Shown here in pieces: positions 1-9,063 of a stretch of 25,473 nucleotides of DNA (its first letter is position 1; each line of letters starts with the position of its first letter). The stretch is from Stramenopiles sp. TOSAG23-6 (lineage: Eukaryota; Sar). A program made the position numbers and the translations under genes. The notes below the pieces were generated by a model. It had not been told where the DNA came from, did no database searches, and was given only the letters and a program-made list of their open reading frames with translations. The stretch spans positions 1 to 25,473 of the forward strand of contig LT635996.1 of NCBI GenBank assembly GCA_900128565.1, in the 5' to 3' direction.

Positions 1-92
1 TTTGGAAAAATATTTCAAAAAAAAAATCGTTAGGTACAAAATTTCGTACGAAAAAAAAATTATATAAAAAATTGAAAAAAAATAAAACATAC
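1..92 (-). mobile_element. introner-like intron in the helicase gene (partial)
   Basis: On the minus strand the exon ends ...GGGTTTAT and the intron begins GTATGTTTTATTTTTT, almost the same start as the intron at 25395. It carries the family core AAATTTTGTACCTAACG and then a GAAATATTTTTCCAAA stretch matching the region just before the acceptor in the introns at 22825 and 24956. The 3' junction lies outside the window. The frame is stop-free through all 92 visible bases. Confidence 0.85.
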
Positions 93-999
93 ATAAACCC
101 TTGACAGAACAGAAAGATATATTCGATCGGGATAAGATTTCACTGAATTTATCAATAAATGGTTTGCCCATTGTTGCCGCAGCAGCAATGTATTGTACGT
201 GGTGTGCACTTCTTTTGCGTTTAGCCTGTATACGTATCGGTTTTAGGATTTTTTCCAACTCATCAGAAAACCCAAATTCAGAATCCATGAGCATGTCAGC
301 TTCATCAAAAACTACATGAGATATGTTACTAAAATAGACGTCACCATCTTCGTAATGTTCTAATAGCCGAGCAGGTGTAGCTATAACTACGTCGACACGT
401 TGAGAAAGTGCAATTTTTTGAGGTTTATATTTTGCACCTCCAAGAACAGAAGCAACATATAATTTATTCTGTCCTCCGTTTTTTTTTCTCTTTTTCTCTT
501 TTAATTTTTGATCAACTGTAAAGTGACATAATCGCGATATCGTCTTTGCCACCTGACTAACTTGTTGGGCTAATTCCCTTGTTGGAACAAGAATAAGAGC
601 TCGAGGTTTCTTTGCCTGTGCCAAACTACCTGAACGAGAACGTTCAAGTAAAGTTTCCATGAGAGGAGTTAAATATGCCAAGGTCTTCCCAGTCCCAGTG
701 GGTGCAGAACAAATAACATCTTCACCAGATAAAATACGAGGTATAACTTGATCTTGTATTGGAGTGGCGTGTTTCACGCCAATATGTTTTAAAGCTGACT
801 GGAGACTTGGAGTTAATCTTCGTAATATTGCACCTGTTACTTCTTCTGCGGCATCTTTCTCACATTGCTTTGTAGAAGACACTAGAGGTTTCGCAGAAAG
901 AACTTGGCGAGATGAAGAAATAGATCTATTGAACTGGTATACATTAAAGTATTTTGAATACTTTCCCATGTATGCTACATGTATCCTAAAAGGAATCAT
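1..999 (-). CDS. DEAD-box ATP-dependent RNA helicase, N-terminal part (cut by window edge)
   Basis: Exon 1 reads from an ATG at 999 down to about 93 (302 codons, ending in phase 1). The rest of the gene lies left of the window, behind an intron. The helicase core motifs appear in order: Q motif (KHATPIQ), Walker A (APTGTGKT), Ia-type (PTRELAQQ), GG, Ib-type (TPARLLEH), DEAD box (VVFDEADML) and the SAT equivalent (AAATMG). This is the family that unwinds or remodels RNA with ATP. The first ~45 residues are basic and Ser-rich with almost no acidic residues (MIPFRIHVAYMGKYSKYF...), compatible with a mitochondrial presequence; that is inference. The frame stays open through the intron to the window edge, so a simple ORF caller would miss the exon boundary. 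The family call is firm, the subfamily unknown. The helicase C-terminal domain is not visible. Confidence 0.93.
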   Translation of the reverse strand, partial: MIPFRIHVAYMGKYSKYFNVYQFNRSISSSRQVLSAKPLVSSTKQCEKDAAEEVTGAILRRLTPSLQSALKHIGVKHATPIQDQVIPRILSGEDVICSAPTGTGKTLAYLTPLMETLLERSRSGSLAQAKKPRALILVPTRELAQQVSQVAKTISRLCHFTVDQKLKEKKRKKNGGQNKLYVASVLGGAKYKPQKIALSQRVDVVIATPARLLEHYEDGDVYFSNISHVVFDEADMLMDSEFGFSDELEKILKPIRIQAKRKRSAHHVQYIAAAATMGKPFIDKFSEILSRSNISFCSVKGLCMFYFFSIFYIIFFSYEILYLTIFFLKYFSK

Positions 1000-1025
1000 T
1001 TCGTGACTGTTTTTGTTCTACTACA

Positions 1026-1043
1026 CTAGTAGTAGTAGTAGTG
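1026..1043. repeat. short (TAG)n microsatellite upstream of the helicase
   Basis: About five TAG units lie just upstream of the helicase start. The rest of 1000-1251 is AT-rich spacer with a small GGTACCGTATACCGTATA palindromic patch near 1129-1146 and no recognisable gene. Confidence 0.5.
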
Positions 1044-1251
1044 GACTAATAAGATAGGTTAGAAGGAGGATTTTCAAAGAAACTCAAAAAAATGAACTGA
1101 ATCGAAAATTGAAGCAAAAATAGCTACGGTACCGTATACCGTATATATAACATATTTTGATATTTAAGACTTTATTCATATTTTCAAATTTCTAGCAAAA
1201 CAAATAATTCACATAAAATATAAGCAATATTCTTCATTATATTTTTTGGAC

Positions 1252-2253
1252 TCAAAAATTTCGATCGAAATCGCTTTTAAGATAACCAGAAGATTCTTCG
1301 GAGTGAATAGCAGACTGTGTGGGATGGACCATTGACCGAACCATGAGATATCTTTCACCATAATATCGTTTGTCTCCCCATTTTAGATTCCAAAAAGGTG
1401 GTGGTTGTTCTAGTTTCTCATAGATGGGGTGGTCGTTATCATATTCATCATATTTCACCGTTTTATACACTGTCTTTGGAGTTTTCACCTCATTATAATT
1501 GAAAGTGTACAAATCAAAGCCAAAGGGGCCCTCCCAATAATGAGGAACTTCGTGACAATCTATAAAGTATTCAACTGAACTTGATATAGCAAAGTGACGC
1601 ATTTTGTCTACATTAACGACAAATGGAGACGGTGAATGCAAGACTGCTAGTGCCTTCAAGCTTTCTTTAGGTAATCCTGATCTGTTTAACTTTAAAAAGT
1701 CCAGAATTTTTTTTTCATATGGACTGTTTTTGAATGGTTCATCCTTAACGATAAAAAAGTCCGTAATACATTCGCCAAGTCCATGCGGGACGCAGGAAAA
1801 ATTGGAAGTTCTGTTATTGGGTTCAAAAGGATACTCAGTTCCCGGAACATATAACAACGTTATATCTTCTACGCACTTCTTACCTTGGATTTTTTTCAAG
1901 TATGCAATGCTATAAATTTTAAGAGTCTGTTCATGATTCTTCCTAGAATGATAATCAATGATACTATTGAATGCATCATTAAATGTAAGAGCAACGACGC
2001 TATAAGTTATTTTCGCATTCGCGTAGATAAAATTCACAACACAATAATCATGATCTGGGATTTCTATTCCATCGTAAAGGTACAATCTTTCCAGACCTTT
2101 ACAAGTTTGACGCAATCTCCATATTGCCACAGGGTCAAGAAACGTAAGTAAAAAACGAATAATGTCGGGCGCATGAATAGATACACCGTTAGCTTTCAAA
2201 AATGGAAATATGTCATCCACTTTCGTGCGTTTTGCAACTTTGTCTTTATTCAT
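1252..2253 (-). CDS. F-box-like hypothetical protein
   Basis: Single uninterrupted ORF of 333 residues starting at an ATG (2253). Residues ~24-60 (IHAPDIIRFLLTFLDPVAIW, then RLRQTCKGLERL) fit an F-box: a hydrophobic helix, L-D/P-x-x, then R-x-x-x-x-C-K. F-box proteins recruit substrates to SCF ubiquitin ligases through Skp1. The remaining ~270 residues show no WD, LRR or Kelch repeats that I can recognise. They contain several Tyr/Trp/Pro-rich patches (HYWEGPFGFDLYTFNYNE; PPPFWNLKWGDKRYYGERY). No intron signature is present. It has the same orientation as the helicase and PLC on either side, each separated by its own spacer. The F-box reading is moderate; the substrate and role are unknown. 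Confidence 0.6.
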   Translation of the reverse strand: MNKDKVAKRTKVDDIFPFLKANGVSIHAPDIIRFLLTFLDPVAIWRLRQTCKGLERLYLYDGIEIPDHDYCVVNFIYANAKITYSVVALTFNDAFNSIIDYHSRKNHEQTLKIYSIAYLKKIQGKKCVEDITLLYVPGTEYPFEPNNRTSNFSCVPHGLGECITDFFIVKDEPFKNSPYEKKILDFLKLNRSGLPKESLKALAVLHSPSPFVVNVDKMRHFAISSSVEYFIDCHEVPHYWEGPFGFDLYTFNYNEVKTPKTVYKTVKYDEYDNDHPIYEKLEQPPPFWNLKWGDKRYYGERYLMVRSMVHPTQSAIHSEESSGYLKSDFDRNF

Positions 2254-2641
2254 AATGTGCTCGTATGAAATTCACCTGGTAGTTCTTTTGCTTGTACGTA
2301 GTATCTTACAAATCCTTCCCACAAATTACTTGACAAGTCGCAAAAAGTTGATCGACTTCGGACTTATAAAGTCTGTAACGACTTTTTCGGGACTTTTTCG
2401 GATTTTCTTTTCGGAAAATTCACTCAAGATGTACAACACAAAAACTTGGTAGATAATATGATTTATATTCAAAATAGTTTTCACGCCAAGTGAATATGAA
2501 TATAATTATAGTCATATTTAATAAAGTCACTATCTACAACGGCAAAATGACCACTTTTGTCAATGTCTACTGAATAAATCATTGGAGAGTGAAGTACTAA
2601 AAATATATGTTCTCAATAATTCCTTCTAAAATCTTCTTTTG
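2254..2641. other. intergenic spacer between PLC 3' end and F-box gene 5' end
   Basis: About 390 bases with no supported gene. Around 2345-2425 there are several near-repeats of ACTTTTTCGG / CTTCGGACTT. The related GGACTTTATATTCAGACTTCGGACTT appears upstream of the PLC gene near 4369-4393, so a short promoter-type motif may be shared. A short plus-strand ORF at 2210-2452 overlaps the F-box start and looks like chance. Confidence 0.4.
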
Positions 2642-4204
2642 CTAATTTTTACTTTTCAGGACATTTTGAATAGCATCTTGTGCTTCTTCTTCTTCTTCCT
2701 TCAATGCCTGCCTACAAAGAGGTCCTCCACTCAGGTGAGTCAGGTCTGATATTTTATTGGCCCCCATTTCTTCATGCGAAGGTAACGAGTTTAGAAAGTT
2801 TTTCCAAGATTTGACACTGGCAGCACCTCCAACCTTTGTGTTGGATCTCGGAAAAGGGACATAACCATCAAACCCATGAATCATAAATGCTTTTTCCACT
2901 TTAGCAATTCCTTCTCTGTTATTGCATCCTTCCTGACCATTTACACCACGTATTGGAGATCGACAAACTATTCCATTGTCCATCATCCCTTGATAGTTGA
3001 AACATACGGCTTGGGTGCAAGCTTCAAAGTATGGTTTAACATCATAATTTTCACTAGAGAAATTAAACTTCGAAGGATAAATTCGAACCATTTGCTTTGG
3101 ATTGTTCGCCACGCTTTCTCTTAGTTTCTTATTAGAACTAGCAGCTTCAAAGGAATGCATCTCCAATTGATCTCCATTGTCCTTTGTTTTTGGAAGAGCA
3201 ATAATGACCCCTGAGTCCCCTGTTAGAGGCTTTCGTTTCCCTTTAATAATGACTTTTCGTCTTTCTGAAACTAAATCATTCATCATCATGCTTTGACCAT
3301 AGTGGATTAATCTCTTGCCTAATGTCCTCTCAAATAGGCACATGAGTTTATTATTTTCGCGTCTTTTGTCTTCTTCTGTGTCAGTCATATGCAATTCTAA
3401 ACTAATGATTATAGGTGTTTTGCAACCTTTTTTCTTATCATCTTCTCTGAGCCATTTTTTTAATTCATCTAGTTGATCTTCAAGTTGTATGTCATTTGTC
3501 ATCTTCAGTGACCCTGCTCTGTGACAAACCTGAAGCTCCGGTTCGCTCGGACATGTTCCTTCTTCATTACCGACGACGCCAAACGCAGCATTCGAGGACT
3601 CGCCCACCGCCGTCCCCGCCGTTGCTGCGAGGACATCTTTGTGTTCTTTACTGTATGATGGATGGACATCCAGCTCTACACATCGGTAACCCAATTTTAA
3701 CGCATTTGTTACAGACCACGCATGTACAGATTCTGCATATTGCTTACGGTGCTCGAACATATCGTCGATGTATTCCAATGCTTCATTCTCCTCATTTGTC
3801 ATCTTTTCAATCTCGTCCGCCTCGTCCGCCTCATTCTGATGTTGATTAAAAATTCTGTGTCGAAAATTATTCAGTCTCCCAGCAGTATACACACCAAATT
3901 TCATGCCAAATTTCATACTAGCATTTAATGGAGCATTTACGAGCTGAGCTATCCTATCTGTTGCTTGAAGTTCGAATTGTGATTGTCTTCCAGCANCATA
4001 GCTATTGTGTGAACACTGAATGCTGAAGTAGCTCATGGGAACTTTACGCCAACTTTCTCCAAGTTTGTCCTTGATATTTTCTTCATTTGAACACCGAACT
4101 GCGGTCTGAACTTGGGCCACCGGAACTTGGGCCCACGGAGCTGGGGCCAGAGATGATGTTGTTATCATTGGAAGCATTGTAAGCATCAAAGTAAACAGAT
4201 TCAT
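2642..4204 (-). CDS. phosphoinositide-specific phospholipase C (X+Y type) with signal peptide
   Basis: A 520-residue ORF starting at an ATG (4204). Family role: hydrolysis of PtdIns(4,5)P2 to diacylglycerol and IP3. X-box features and their residues: SIQCSHNSY (His66, Asn67), GYRCVELDV (Glu177, Asp179), CHRAG (His228) and PIIISLELH (Glu270). These correspond to the catalytic His/Asn/Glu/Asp/His/Glu set of eukaryotic PI-PLC, and all are present. The Y box follows (MVRIYPSKFNFSSENYDV; then QAVCFNYQGMMDNGIVC). The N-terminus (MNLFTLMLTMLPMITTSSLA) reads as a cleavable signal peptide, and there is no PH, EF-hand or C2 domain. An X-Y enzyme sent into the secretory path would be unusual for this family. 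One N base (3996) makes residue 70 uncertain. Residues 97-104 are a small direct repeat (MKFGMKFG). Fold confident; location inferred. Confidence 0.88.
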   Translation of the reverse strand: MNLFTLMLTMLPMITTSSLAPAPWAQVPVAQVQTAVRCSNEENIKDKLGESWRKVPMSYFSIQCSHNSYXAGRQSQFELQATDRIAQLVNAPLNASMKFGMKFGVYTAGRLNNFRHRIFNQHQNEADEADEIEKMTNEENEALEYIDDMFEHRKQYAESVHAWSVTNALKLGYRCVELDVHPSYSKEHKDVLAATAGTAVGESSNAAFGVVGNEEGTCPSEPELQVCHRAGSLKMTNDIQLEDQLDELKKWLREDDKKKGCKTPIIISLELHMTDTEEDKRRENNKLMCLFERTLGKRLIHYGQSMMMNDLVSERRKVIIKGKRKPLTGDSGVIIALPKTKDNGDQLEMHSFEAASSNKKLRESVANNPKQMVRIYPSKFNFSSENYDVKPYFEACTQAVCFNYQGMMDNGIVCRSPIRGVNGQEGCNNREGIAKVEKAFMIHGFDGYVPFPRSNTKVGGAASVKSWKNFLNSLPSHEEMGANKISDLTHLSGGPLCRQALKEEEEEAQDAIQNVLKSKN

Positions 4205-4518
4205 TTTGCTTTTTATTGAGAAGAAAAGCGGAAGTGGCTTTAAGCTTAGTACTAACCAATTTGAAACTAACCTCGAGTAACCGACGTATTATTAGATTCG
4301 ATTTTTTAACGTAAAAAGATGTGCAAAATGTGCATGCACGAAATATTTGAAAAAAAGTACTATCGATCGGACTTTATATTCAGACTTCGGACTTATTTTT
4401 TTAGATTTACTGTAACGTTAAGTAGTAGTCACAAGCTCTATGAAATATTGGATTAGAATGATTAGACCAACATAATATCACAAGATGTTTTATCCTACTT
4501 TATAAAGTACATAATAAA
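4205..4518. promoter_or_regulatory. divergent promoter region, PLC / EF-hand genes
   Basis: About 310 bases between two divergently transcribed starts, so it should hold both promoters. I see no TATA box or binding site I can name. The CGGACTTTATATTCAGACTTCGG patch near 4369-4391 resembles a motif upstream of the F-box gene. Confidence 0.45.
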
Positions 4519-5646
4519 ATGGGTAGTTCAGTATCAACACCACCTATAAGCAAGGCAACAAAAGATCTCATTGATCCTCTACAAATGACAGGAAAACATG
4601 TAAAAAGATTATATCAAGTGTTTAGAAACGCAGATAACGATAGAACTGGTTCCATTGATTATAACGAATTCTATGAATTAGTCGGTGAACGACAGTCAAT
4701 TTTTGCAGATGAAATATTTCGAATTACTGATCTAGATAACTCAAACAGTCTTGACTTTAATGAGTTCATACATGTACGTTTTCATTATGAATTTCAAATT
4801 TATTTATTTTTCATACGAAATTTTGTACCTAACAAAACAATTTTGAGTGTTGTTTTTTTCACAATACATGTCATTTGTACATTCAGTCTTTTCGGTAAAG
4901 AAGAAATTCTAAAATTCTGTTTTTACATCTTCGATAAGGATAAAAATGGTTATATAGAAAATGAAGAATTGCTTGATTTGGTATCAGTCTTGCACGGAAC
5001 AATGGGTCAAAATCCTAGTGCAAACATCGAGCGGGCGCTGAAAGACTTCGAAGTTCGTTGCGGTAATATGATGGGTCGAAAAAAGGTGACTTTTAAAGAA
5101 TTTGTTTCGTTAAACACTCAAGTACCTCAAATATTTTATCCGGCTTTTAAATTACAGCAATCAATACAAAGAGCTTGTCTTGGCACTAATTTCTGGGATT
5201 CGCGAAAACGTTTACGTAAGGAAGACCGGGATAAACAAAAGAAAGAAAGAGAATGGCTTTCAAAAGCTGCTGATCGGAAACAAACAAAGAAGCAACATTT
5301 AGAGTTGAAAAAACGATTTGGGGTGATTAGGTACCATTTAATGCCTTGGAAATATGATAGGTGGATACAAATTTTGAATGAAGAAGCTGTAAGTGAAGCA
5401 ATGGGTAAGGCGGCTCGAGATCGTTTTACAAAGAATCGTAAAGATAAAGAGAAGAATTATCATAAAGCTGCATTAAATGCCGAAGGCAGAATAAAGATGG
5501 AAAAAGAGGAAAGAAAGAAGCGGAGGGAAAAAGATAGAGAGAGAGAAATGAAATACAAAAAGAGAAAGGAACAAAAAGGCATAATTAAGAATCAAAAAAT
5601 AAAAAGCAAAAAGAAGAAGAAAAAAAAACGAGGTCAATGGGACTAA
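4519..5646 (+). CDS. N-myristoylated EF-hand (calcineurin B-like) protein with basic C-terminus
   Basis: Exons 4519-4773 and 4870-5646 join to about 343 residues. MGSSVS fits the N-myristoylation consensus. Three EF-hand loops are visible: residues 39-50 (DNDRTGSIDYNE), 71-82 (DLDNSNSLDFNE) and 107-118 (DKDKNGYIENEE), each with Asp at positions 1 and 3, Gly or Asn at 6 and Glu at 12. A degenerate fourth hand may lie near VTFKEFV. The arrangement resembles calcineurin B and related calcium sensors. The C-terminal ~130 residues are an unusual Lys/Arg/Glu-rich tail ending in poly-Lys, probably helical. The intron falls in the helix after loop 2; removing it restores FNEFIH-VICTFSLFGKEEILKF, the normal spacing to loop 3. 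Because the intron is 96 nt and stop-free, unspliced RNA would encode a 375-residue protein with a 32-residue insert. Function beyond calcium sensing is unknown. Confidence 0.85.
   Translation: MGSSVSTPPISKATKDLIDPLQMTGKHVKRLYQVFRNADNDRTGSIDYNEFYELVGERQSIFADEIFRITDLDNSNSLDFNEFIHVRFHYEFQIYLFFIRNFVPNKTILSVVFFTIHVICTFSLFGKEEILKFCFYIFDKDKNGYIENEELLDLVSVLHGTMGQNPSANIERALKDFEVRCGNMMGRKKVTFKEFVSLNTQVPQIFYPAFKLQQSIQRACLGTNFWDSRKRLRKEDRDKQKKEREWLSKAADRKQTKKQHLELKKRFGVIRYHLMPWKYDRWIQILNEEAVSEAMGKAARDRFTKNRKDKEKNYHKAALNAEGRIKMEKEERKKRREKDREREMKYKKRKEQKGIIKNQKIKSKKKKKKKRGQWD
4774..4869 (+). mobile_element. introner-like intron (EF-hand gene)
   Basis: 96 nt. It starts GTACGTTTTCATTATGAATT, has the core ACGAAATTTTGTACCTAAC, and ends TTTTTTCACAATACAT. 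The upstream exon ends ATACAT, the same six bases as the intron end. Phase 0. No AG lies within the last ~35 nt, and the one AG further up (TTTTGAG) gives the wrong frame. Length is a multiple of three with no in-frame stop. Confidence 0.87.
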
Positions 5647-5781
5647 AGAACAAGACTAAAACAAAATACTAAAATATAAAGGTAATTTGATCGAATTTGA
5701 TACACAAATATAAATACTCATTTGTACCCATTTGTACCATATGAAATAAATTTATTTTTATTCAACTTAAATAACATTCTT

Positions 5782-8700
5782 CTATTTAGACCGCATTATA
5801 TCACGACATAAATGAATCACAAAATATTCTAATATAGCAGCATCCAGAGAAATTTTATCTGTTGGAATTGTTTTCATAGTATGAATCAAATGTTGCTGTA
5901 GACTTGTATCTTCGGCATAAATTGATGCGCGAAAATAATCTACATGCTTTTTAGTATTTATGGCTATCTGGTTTTCAATACTTTCAGTATTGTGTATATT
6001 TGTACATGTATTTAATGTTTCATTTAGGTAAGATAAAACACTCCAATTATTTTTGGTATCCACAATTCTACGTAATGATTCTAGAAATCCTGCAAATGTA
6101 ATACAACAGATAAATATAGTCTGTTTTGTAGTTGTTGTGTATTCTCGGGAATATATGAAAATTTGTTTTGCTTTCTGCGGTGTAAAATGTTCATCAAATA
6201 TTCCTGCTGATTGTAAATTAGTAATGAAACTTTTCAATGTCATTACATCAAAACTTTCTTTATTGCCAAGATTGTCACTGCAAAATTCTTTGGTACAAAG
6301 TCGACAAAAAAGACGTTTTAAATGTCTCTCATAAACACGAAATACAAGATCTACTTCATAAGAACAAAGTTTTCCAAGGGGAGGAGAAGTACGAAATAAA
6401 ATCGGATTCAACAAAGCTTGGGGGTCACAACCAGTGAGAAAACTCGTACAGACTGCTTCTACTCCATCTGCTAATGTCTTCAACTTTGATAGAAAGTATT
6501 TTGCTCCAGCGATTTGAATAATATAAGAGAGAAAATCGTAAAAGAATAAATGTTTCGAATTGGTTGAATCAAAATCAGGCCACTTATCTTTACCATAGTC
6601 ATTACCAGTCATAATACTAGCCAAACCTTTTCTTGCAGATTTAGTGTAGAGAAGCATTCTACAATCCGCTTTAGTAAACCAAATTGATTTTTCTGGAATT
6701 TTACAAAATTTACACGCAAGAATAAAAAAACATTGAGGAGACATCGATGCTTCAATACTATATGAAGAATCACATGTTTCATTTTTGTTCGTTTTCATAT
6801 TTACATAATATTCAAAAACATTTCGCAAACGAGAATAAAATTGTTTCAACGTTTTGCTCACTGCATTCTGTGATTCTTTTGAAATAGACCACTCATGAAA
6901 ACTATCTTTGGTATCTACAAAACAATGACTTAAATCATTCTGAAACGCAGTTTCTACGGCTTGGGCAATTGATGTTAGGCCAAGGTTTCTATTTAAATGA
7001 GACATGAGAGAATCTGATGACTTCCAATGTTTTGCTATCGTTTCTAAACATAATGATTGTTTTACGGTGGGTGGCCTTGGTCTTACATTTTCATAATTTA
7101 TCAAATCTGTATTTGCAATTGCATAATTTATAATTCCTAAATGTAGACTAATTATTTCCGGTATCTCCGTAGAAAACATATTTTTTATCGTTGGAATTTC
7201 TTCAAAAGATTGATTCTGGGCTATAAATGCTTGTTGATTCTCTGGATTTGAAAAGAAATATCGTACACATGTATCTTTTGGAAATATTCGAATACTTTGA
7301 AATAATCCATCGGAAATCTTTTCCATTTCTTCTGGTAACCAGTTATTTGTATCTAGATGCAATAATATGCGTGAATATTTATTGTAACCAGAGACTCCTT
7401 GTATCCATGTAAAAGTAACACTTTTTACTTCATCACAAATCCAACAGGTTTCTTCAGATAATTTTAATCTCTTTGTTATTGGCTGAAGGAATAAATTATT
7501 ATCAAAACTTCCATTGTTTCCAGCATAGTGCAATCCAAGTAGTGTTCTATTCTGTTTCAAAGCTGTAGAAATACGTTTGGAATCATCAGTATTTAATTCA
7601 TTGTAAGCTAAACTTAAATGTGTTAGTGTTGTATTTCTAACAATCATGGATGCTAAAGCATCAATGTAGACATCATGTTCATCATTAGTGCGTTTCGTTC
7701 TGATTGAATAAGAACAATGTGAAACGTCTAATTCTTTCAGTACAACATTATATTCAATAGATTTAGCTATAGCTGCTAATCCCTCATAACCAAGATCATT
7801 AGATCTCAGTGACATCAATGAAAGATTTGGCATCCTAAAATCTCTATCATGTGTATCTTTAGAAAATAAAGATACAATGTATGGTACAGCACCTTTTGTT
7901 AGTTTATTATGTCCCAGATATAATCGCTTTAATTTTAACCATGGTCGTTTTGAAGGTACATTTATTCTGGTATTTACTTTGGTCAAATGTGAGTTTATTC
8001 CTTGTTCTTTTGTGAAATTGCAATTGACACGAAAACCGAATAAAGTTGCAATTGCACCATCTTTCAATTCATTATAAGACAAGTTAAGTACTTGTAATGG
8101 CGATGCTATACTCATTGTGCAAAGGGCTTCTATTCCAGCAAAACCAATTAAGTTATGTGATAAGTTTATACTGGTTAATGACTTGCTGTGCCTATTATCA
8201 TGAATACTAGCAATCAACGCGATAGCTCTACTTGAAGTCTCTGGGCCAAGATTGCAATAGCTAACATCTATATAATCACTATTCTCACTTGACAGTAGTT
8301 TTGGTAGTATTTGTTGCACTATTTCAGCGTTGTCGAAATTATTTTTATGTTTTCGCCTTTTATTGTCTAGAAATAATTTTGAGTGAAGATTCTTGCTCAA
8401 AATATTGCTTACCTTATTTTGTTGTACAAGTGTTGTGCCTTCAACAGCGTTTGCAATATCATTTTGTGGATTACTGGAACGTACATATTTCATCTCTATT
8501 GGAAATATCTGATCGCTCAACTCTTTTTTAATTTGTAGCACATGAGCTTCCGGGTAATTTTCTATTTGTATAGCTTCCAAGTTATGACCAAGAAGTCTGT
8601 ATACCTGATGTAGTTTTTCACAAGTCTCCTGAGTACGGTCATCACCAAGACCATATGCAATTAACCTAGCAATTAAAACACGTTTGAGAGCACTCTCAGA

Positions 8701-8886
8701 AGCTTCAAGCTGCTTCACATTACATCCACATTTTTTTATTGTCCAACTTCTCAACTCATCACTAAGACTTGCTGATGTATTTTCAAATGGTGTATTTCTT
8801 TTTAGTAGAGTATTCTTCATATTTGTATTATAAAAATATATGGTCATAACAGATCTTCTTTTCGATGTGTCATGTCCCGAAAACAT
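5782..8886 (-). CDS. large leucine-rich-repeat protein, possibly axonemal
   Basis: About 1034 residues on one open frame, with ATG at 8886 preferred over an upstream TTG. Residues ~205-455 hold ribonuclease-inhibitor-type LRRs: LTSINLSHNLIGFAGIEAL, LQVLNLSYNELKDGAIATL, LKRLYLGHNKLTKGAVPYI, LSLMSLRSNDLGYEGLAAI, LTHLSLAYNELNTDDS. Residues ~490-546 (FTWIQGVSGY; ILLHLDTNNWLPEEM; CVRYFFSNPE) look like a small beta domain with W/F positions reminiscent of CBM/AMPK-type sandwiches; this is a weak call. The C-terminal third is mostly helical with Cys-rich patches (FCRLCTKEFC) and a possible degenerate EF-hand region near FDVMTLKSFITNLQSAGIF. No introner sits in this 3.1 kb gene. LRR proteins of this size are common in cilia and flagella, but the sequence does not prove that. 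The gene converges on the EF-hand gene with ~135 bp between stops. Confidence 0.75.
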   Translation of the reverse strand: MFSGHDTSKRRSVMTIYFYNTNMKNTLLKRNTPFENTSASLSDELRSWTIKKCGCNVKQLEASESALKRVLIARLIAYGLGDDRTQETCEKLHQVYRLLGHNLEAIQIENYPEAHVLQIKKELSDQIFPIEMKYVRSSNPQNDIANAVEGTTLVQQNKVSNILSKNLHSKLFLDNKRRKHKNNFDNAEIVQQILPKLLSSENSDYIDVSYCNLGPETSSRAIALIASIHDNRHSKSLTSINLSHNLIGFAGIEALCTMSIASPLQVLNLSYNELKDGAIATLFGFRVNCNFTKEQGINSHLTKVNTRINVPSKRPWLKLKRLYLGHNKLTKGAVPYIVSLFSKDTHDRDFRMPNLSLMSLRSNDLGYEGLAAIAKSIEYNVVLKELDVSHCSYSIRTKRTNDEHDVYIDALASMIVRNTTLTHLSLAYNELNTDDSKRISTALKQNRTLLGLHYAGNNGSFDNNLFLQPITKRLKLSEETCWICDEVKSVTFTWIQGVSGYNKYSRILLHLDTNNWLPEEMEKISDGLFQSIRIFPKDTCVRYFFSNPENQQAFIAQNQSFEEIPTIKNMFSTEIPEIISLHLGIINYAIANTDLINYENVRPRPPTVKQSLCLETIAKHWKSSDSLMSHLNRNLGLTSIAQAVETAFQNDLSHCFVDTKDSFHEWSISKESQNAVSKTLKQFYSRLRNVFEYYVNMKTNKNETCDSSYSIEASMSPQCFFILACKFCKIPEKSIWFTKADCRMLLYTKSARKGLASIMTGNDYGKDKWPDFDSTNSKHLFFYDFLSYIIQIAGAKYFLSKLKTLADGVEAVCTSFLTGCDPQALLNPILFRTSPPLGKLCSYEVDLVFRVYERHLKRLFCRLCTKEFCSDNLGNKESFDVMTLKSFITNLQSAGIFDEHFTPQKAKQIFIYSREYTTTTKQTIFICCITFAGFLESLRRIVDTKNNWSVLSYLNETLNTCTNIHNTESIENQIAINTKKHVDYFRASIYAEDTSLQQHLIHTMKTIPTDKISLDAAILEYFVIHLCRDIMRSK

Positions 8887-8906
8887 CAAGTCACAGTTAC
8901 AATTTT

Positions 8907-8920
8907 ACCCTAACCCTAAT
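8907..8920. repeat. interstitial telomere-type tract (CCCTAA)2
   Basis: ACCCTAACCCTAAT lies ~20 bp upstream of the LRR gene start. It is two perfect vertebrate-type telomere units in an otherwise AT-rich spacer. Confidence 0.8.
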
Positions 8921-9063
8921 GTTATATTATATTCAAGCTCATTATATTTTTTTTTTAAATTTTTTGTTCAAAATTATAAAAGTAAACCAACAGATGAATG
9001 ATAAGTATATATATAGTGTTTTATAATATTCACATATTCAAAGTTGAATTCGTAGAAACGTCC

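Noticed and set aside
1604-2151. Two plus-strand ORFs across the F-box-like gene
   Set aside because: Antisense shadows; composition is not protein-like and the minus frame is continuous and better.
4774-4900. Canonical GT-AG splicing of the EF-hand intron using the later ...TACATTCAG
   Set aside because: Joining there gives an immediate frame break and stop (CAT TCT TTT CGG TAA) and destroys the EF-hand 2-3 spacing.
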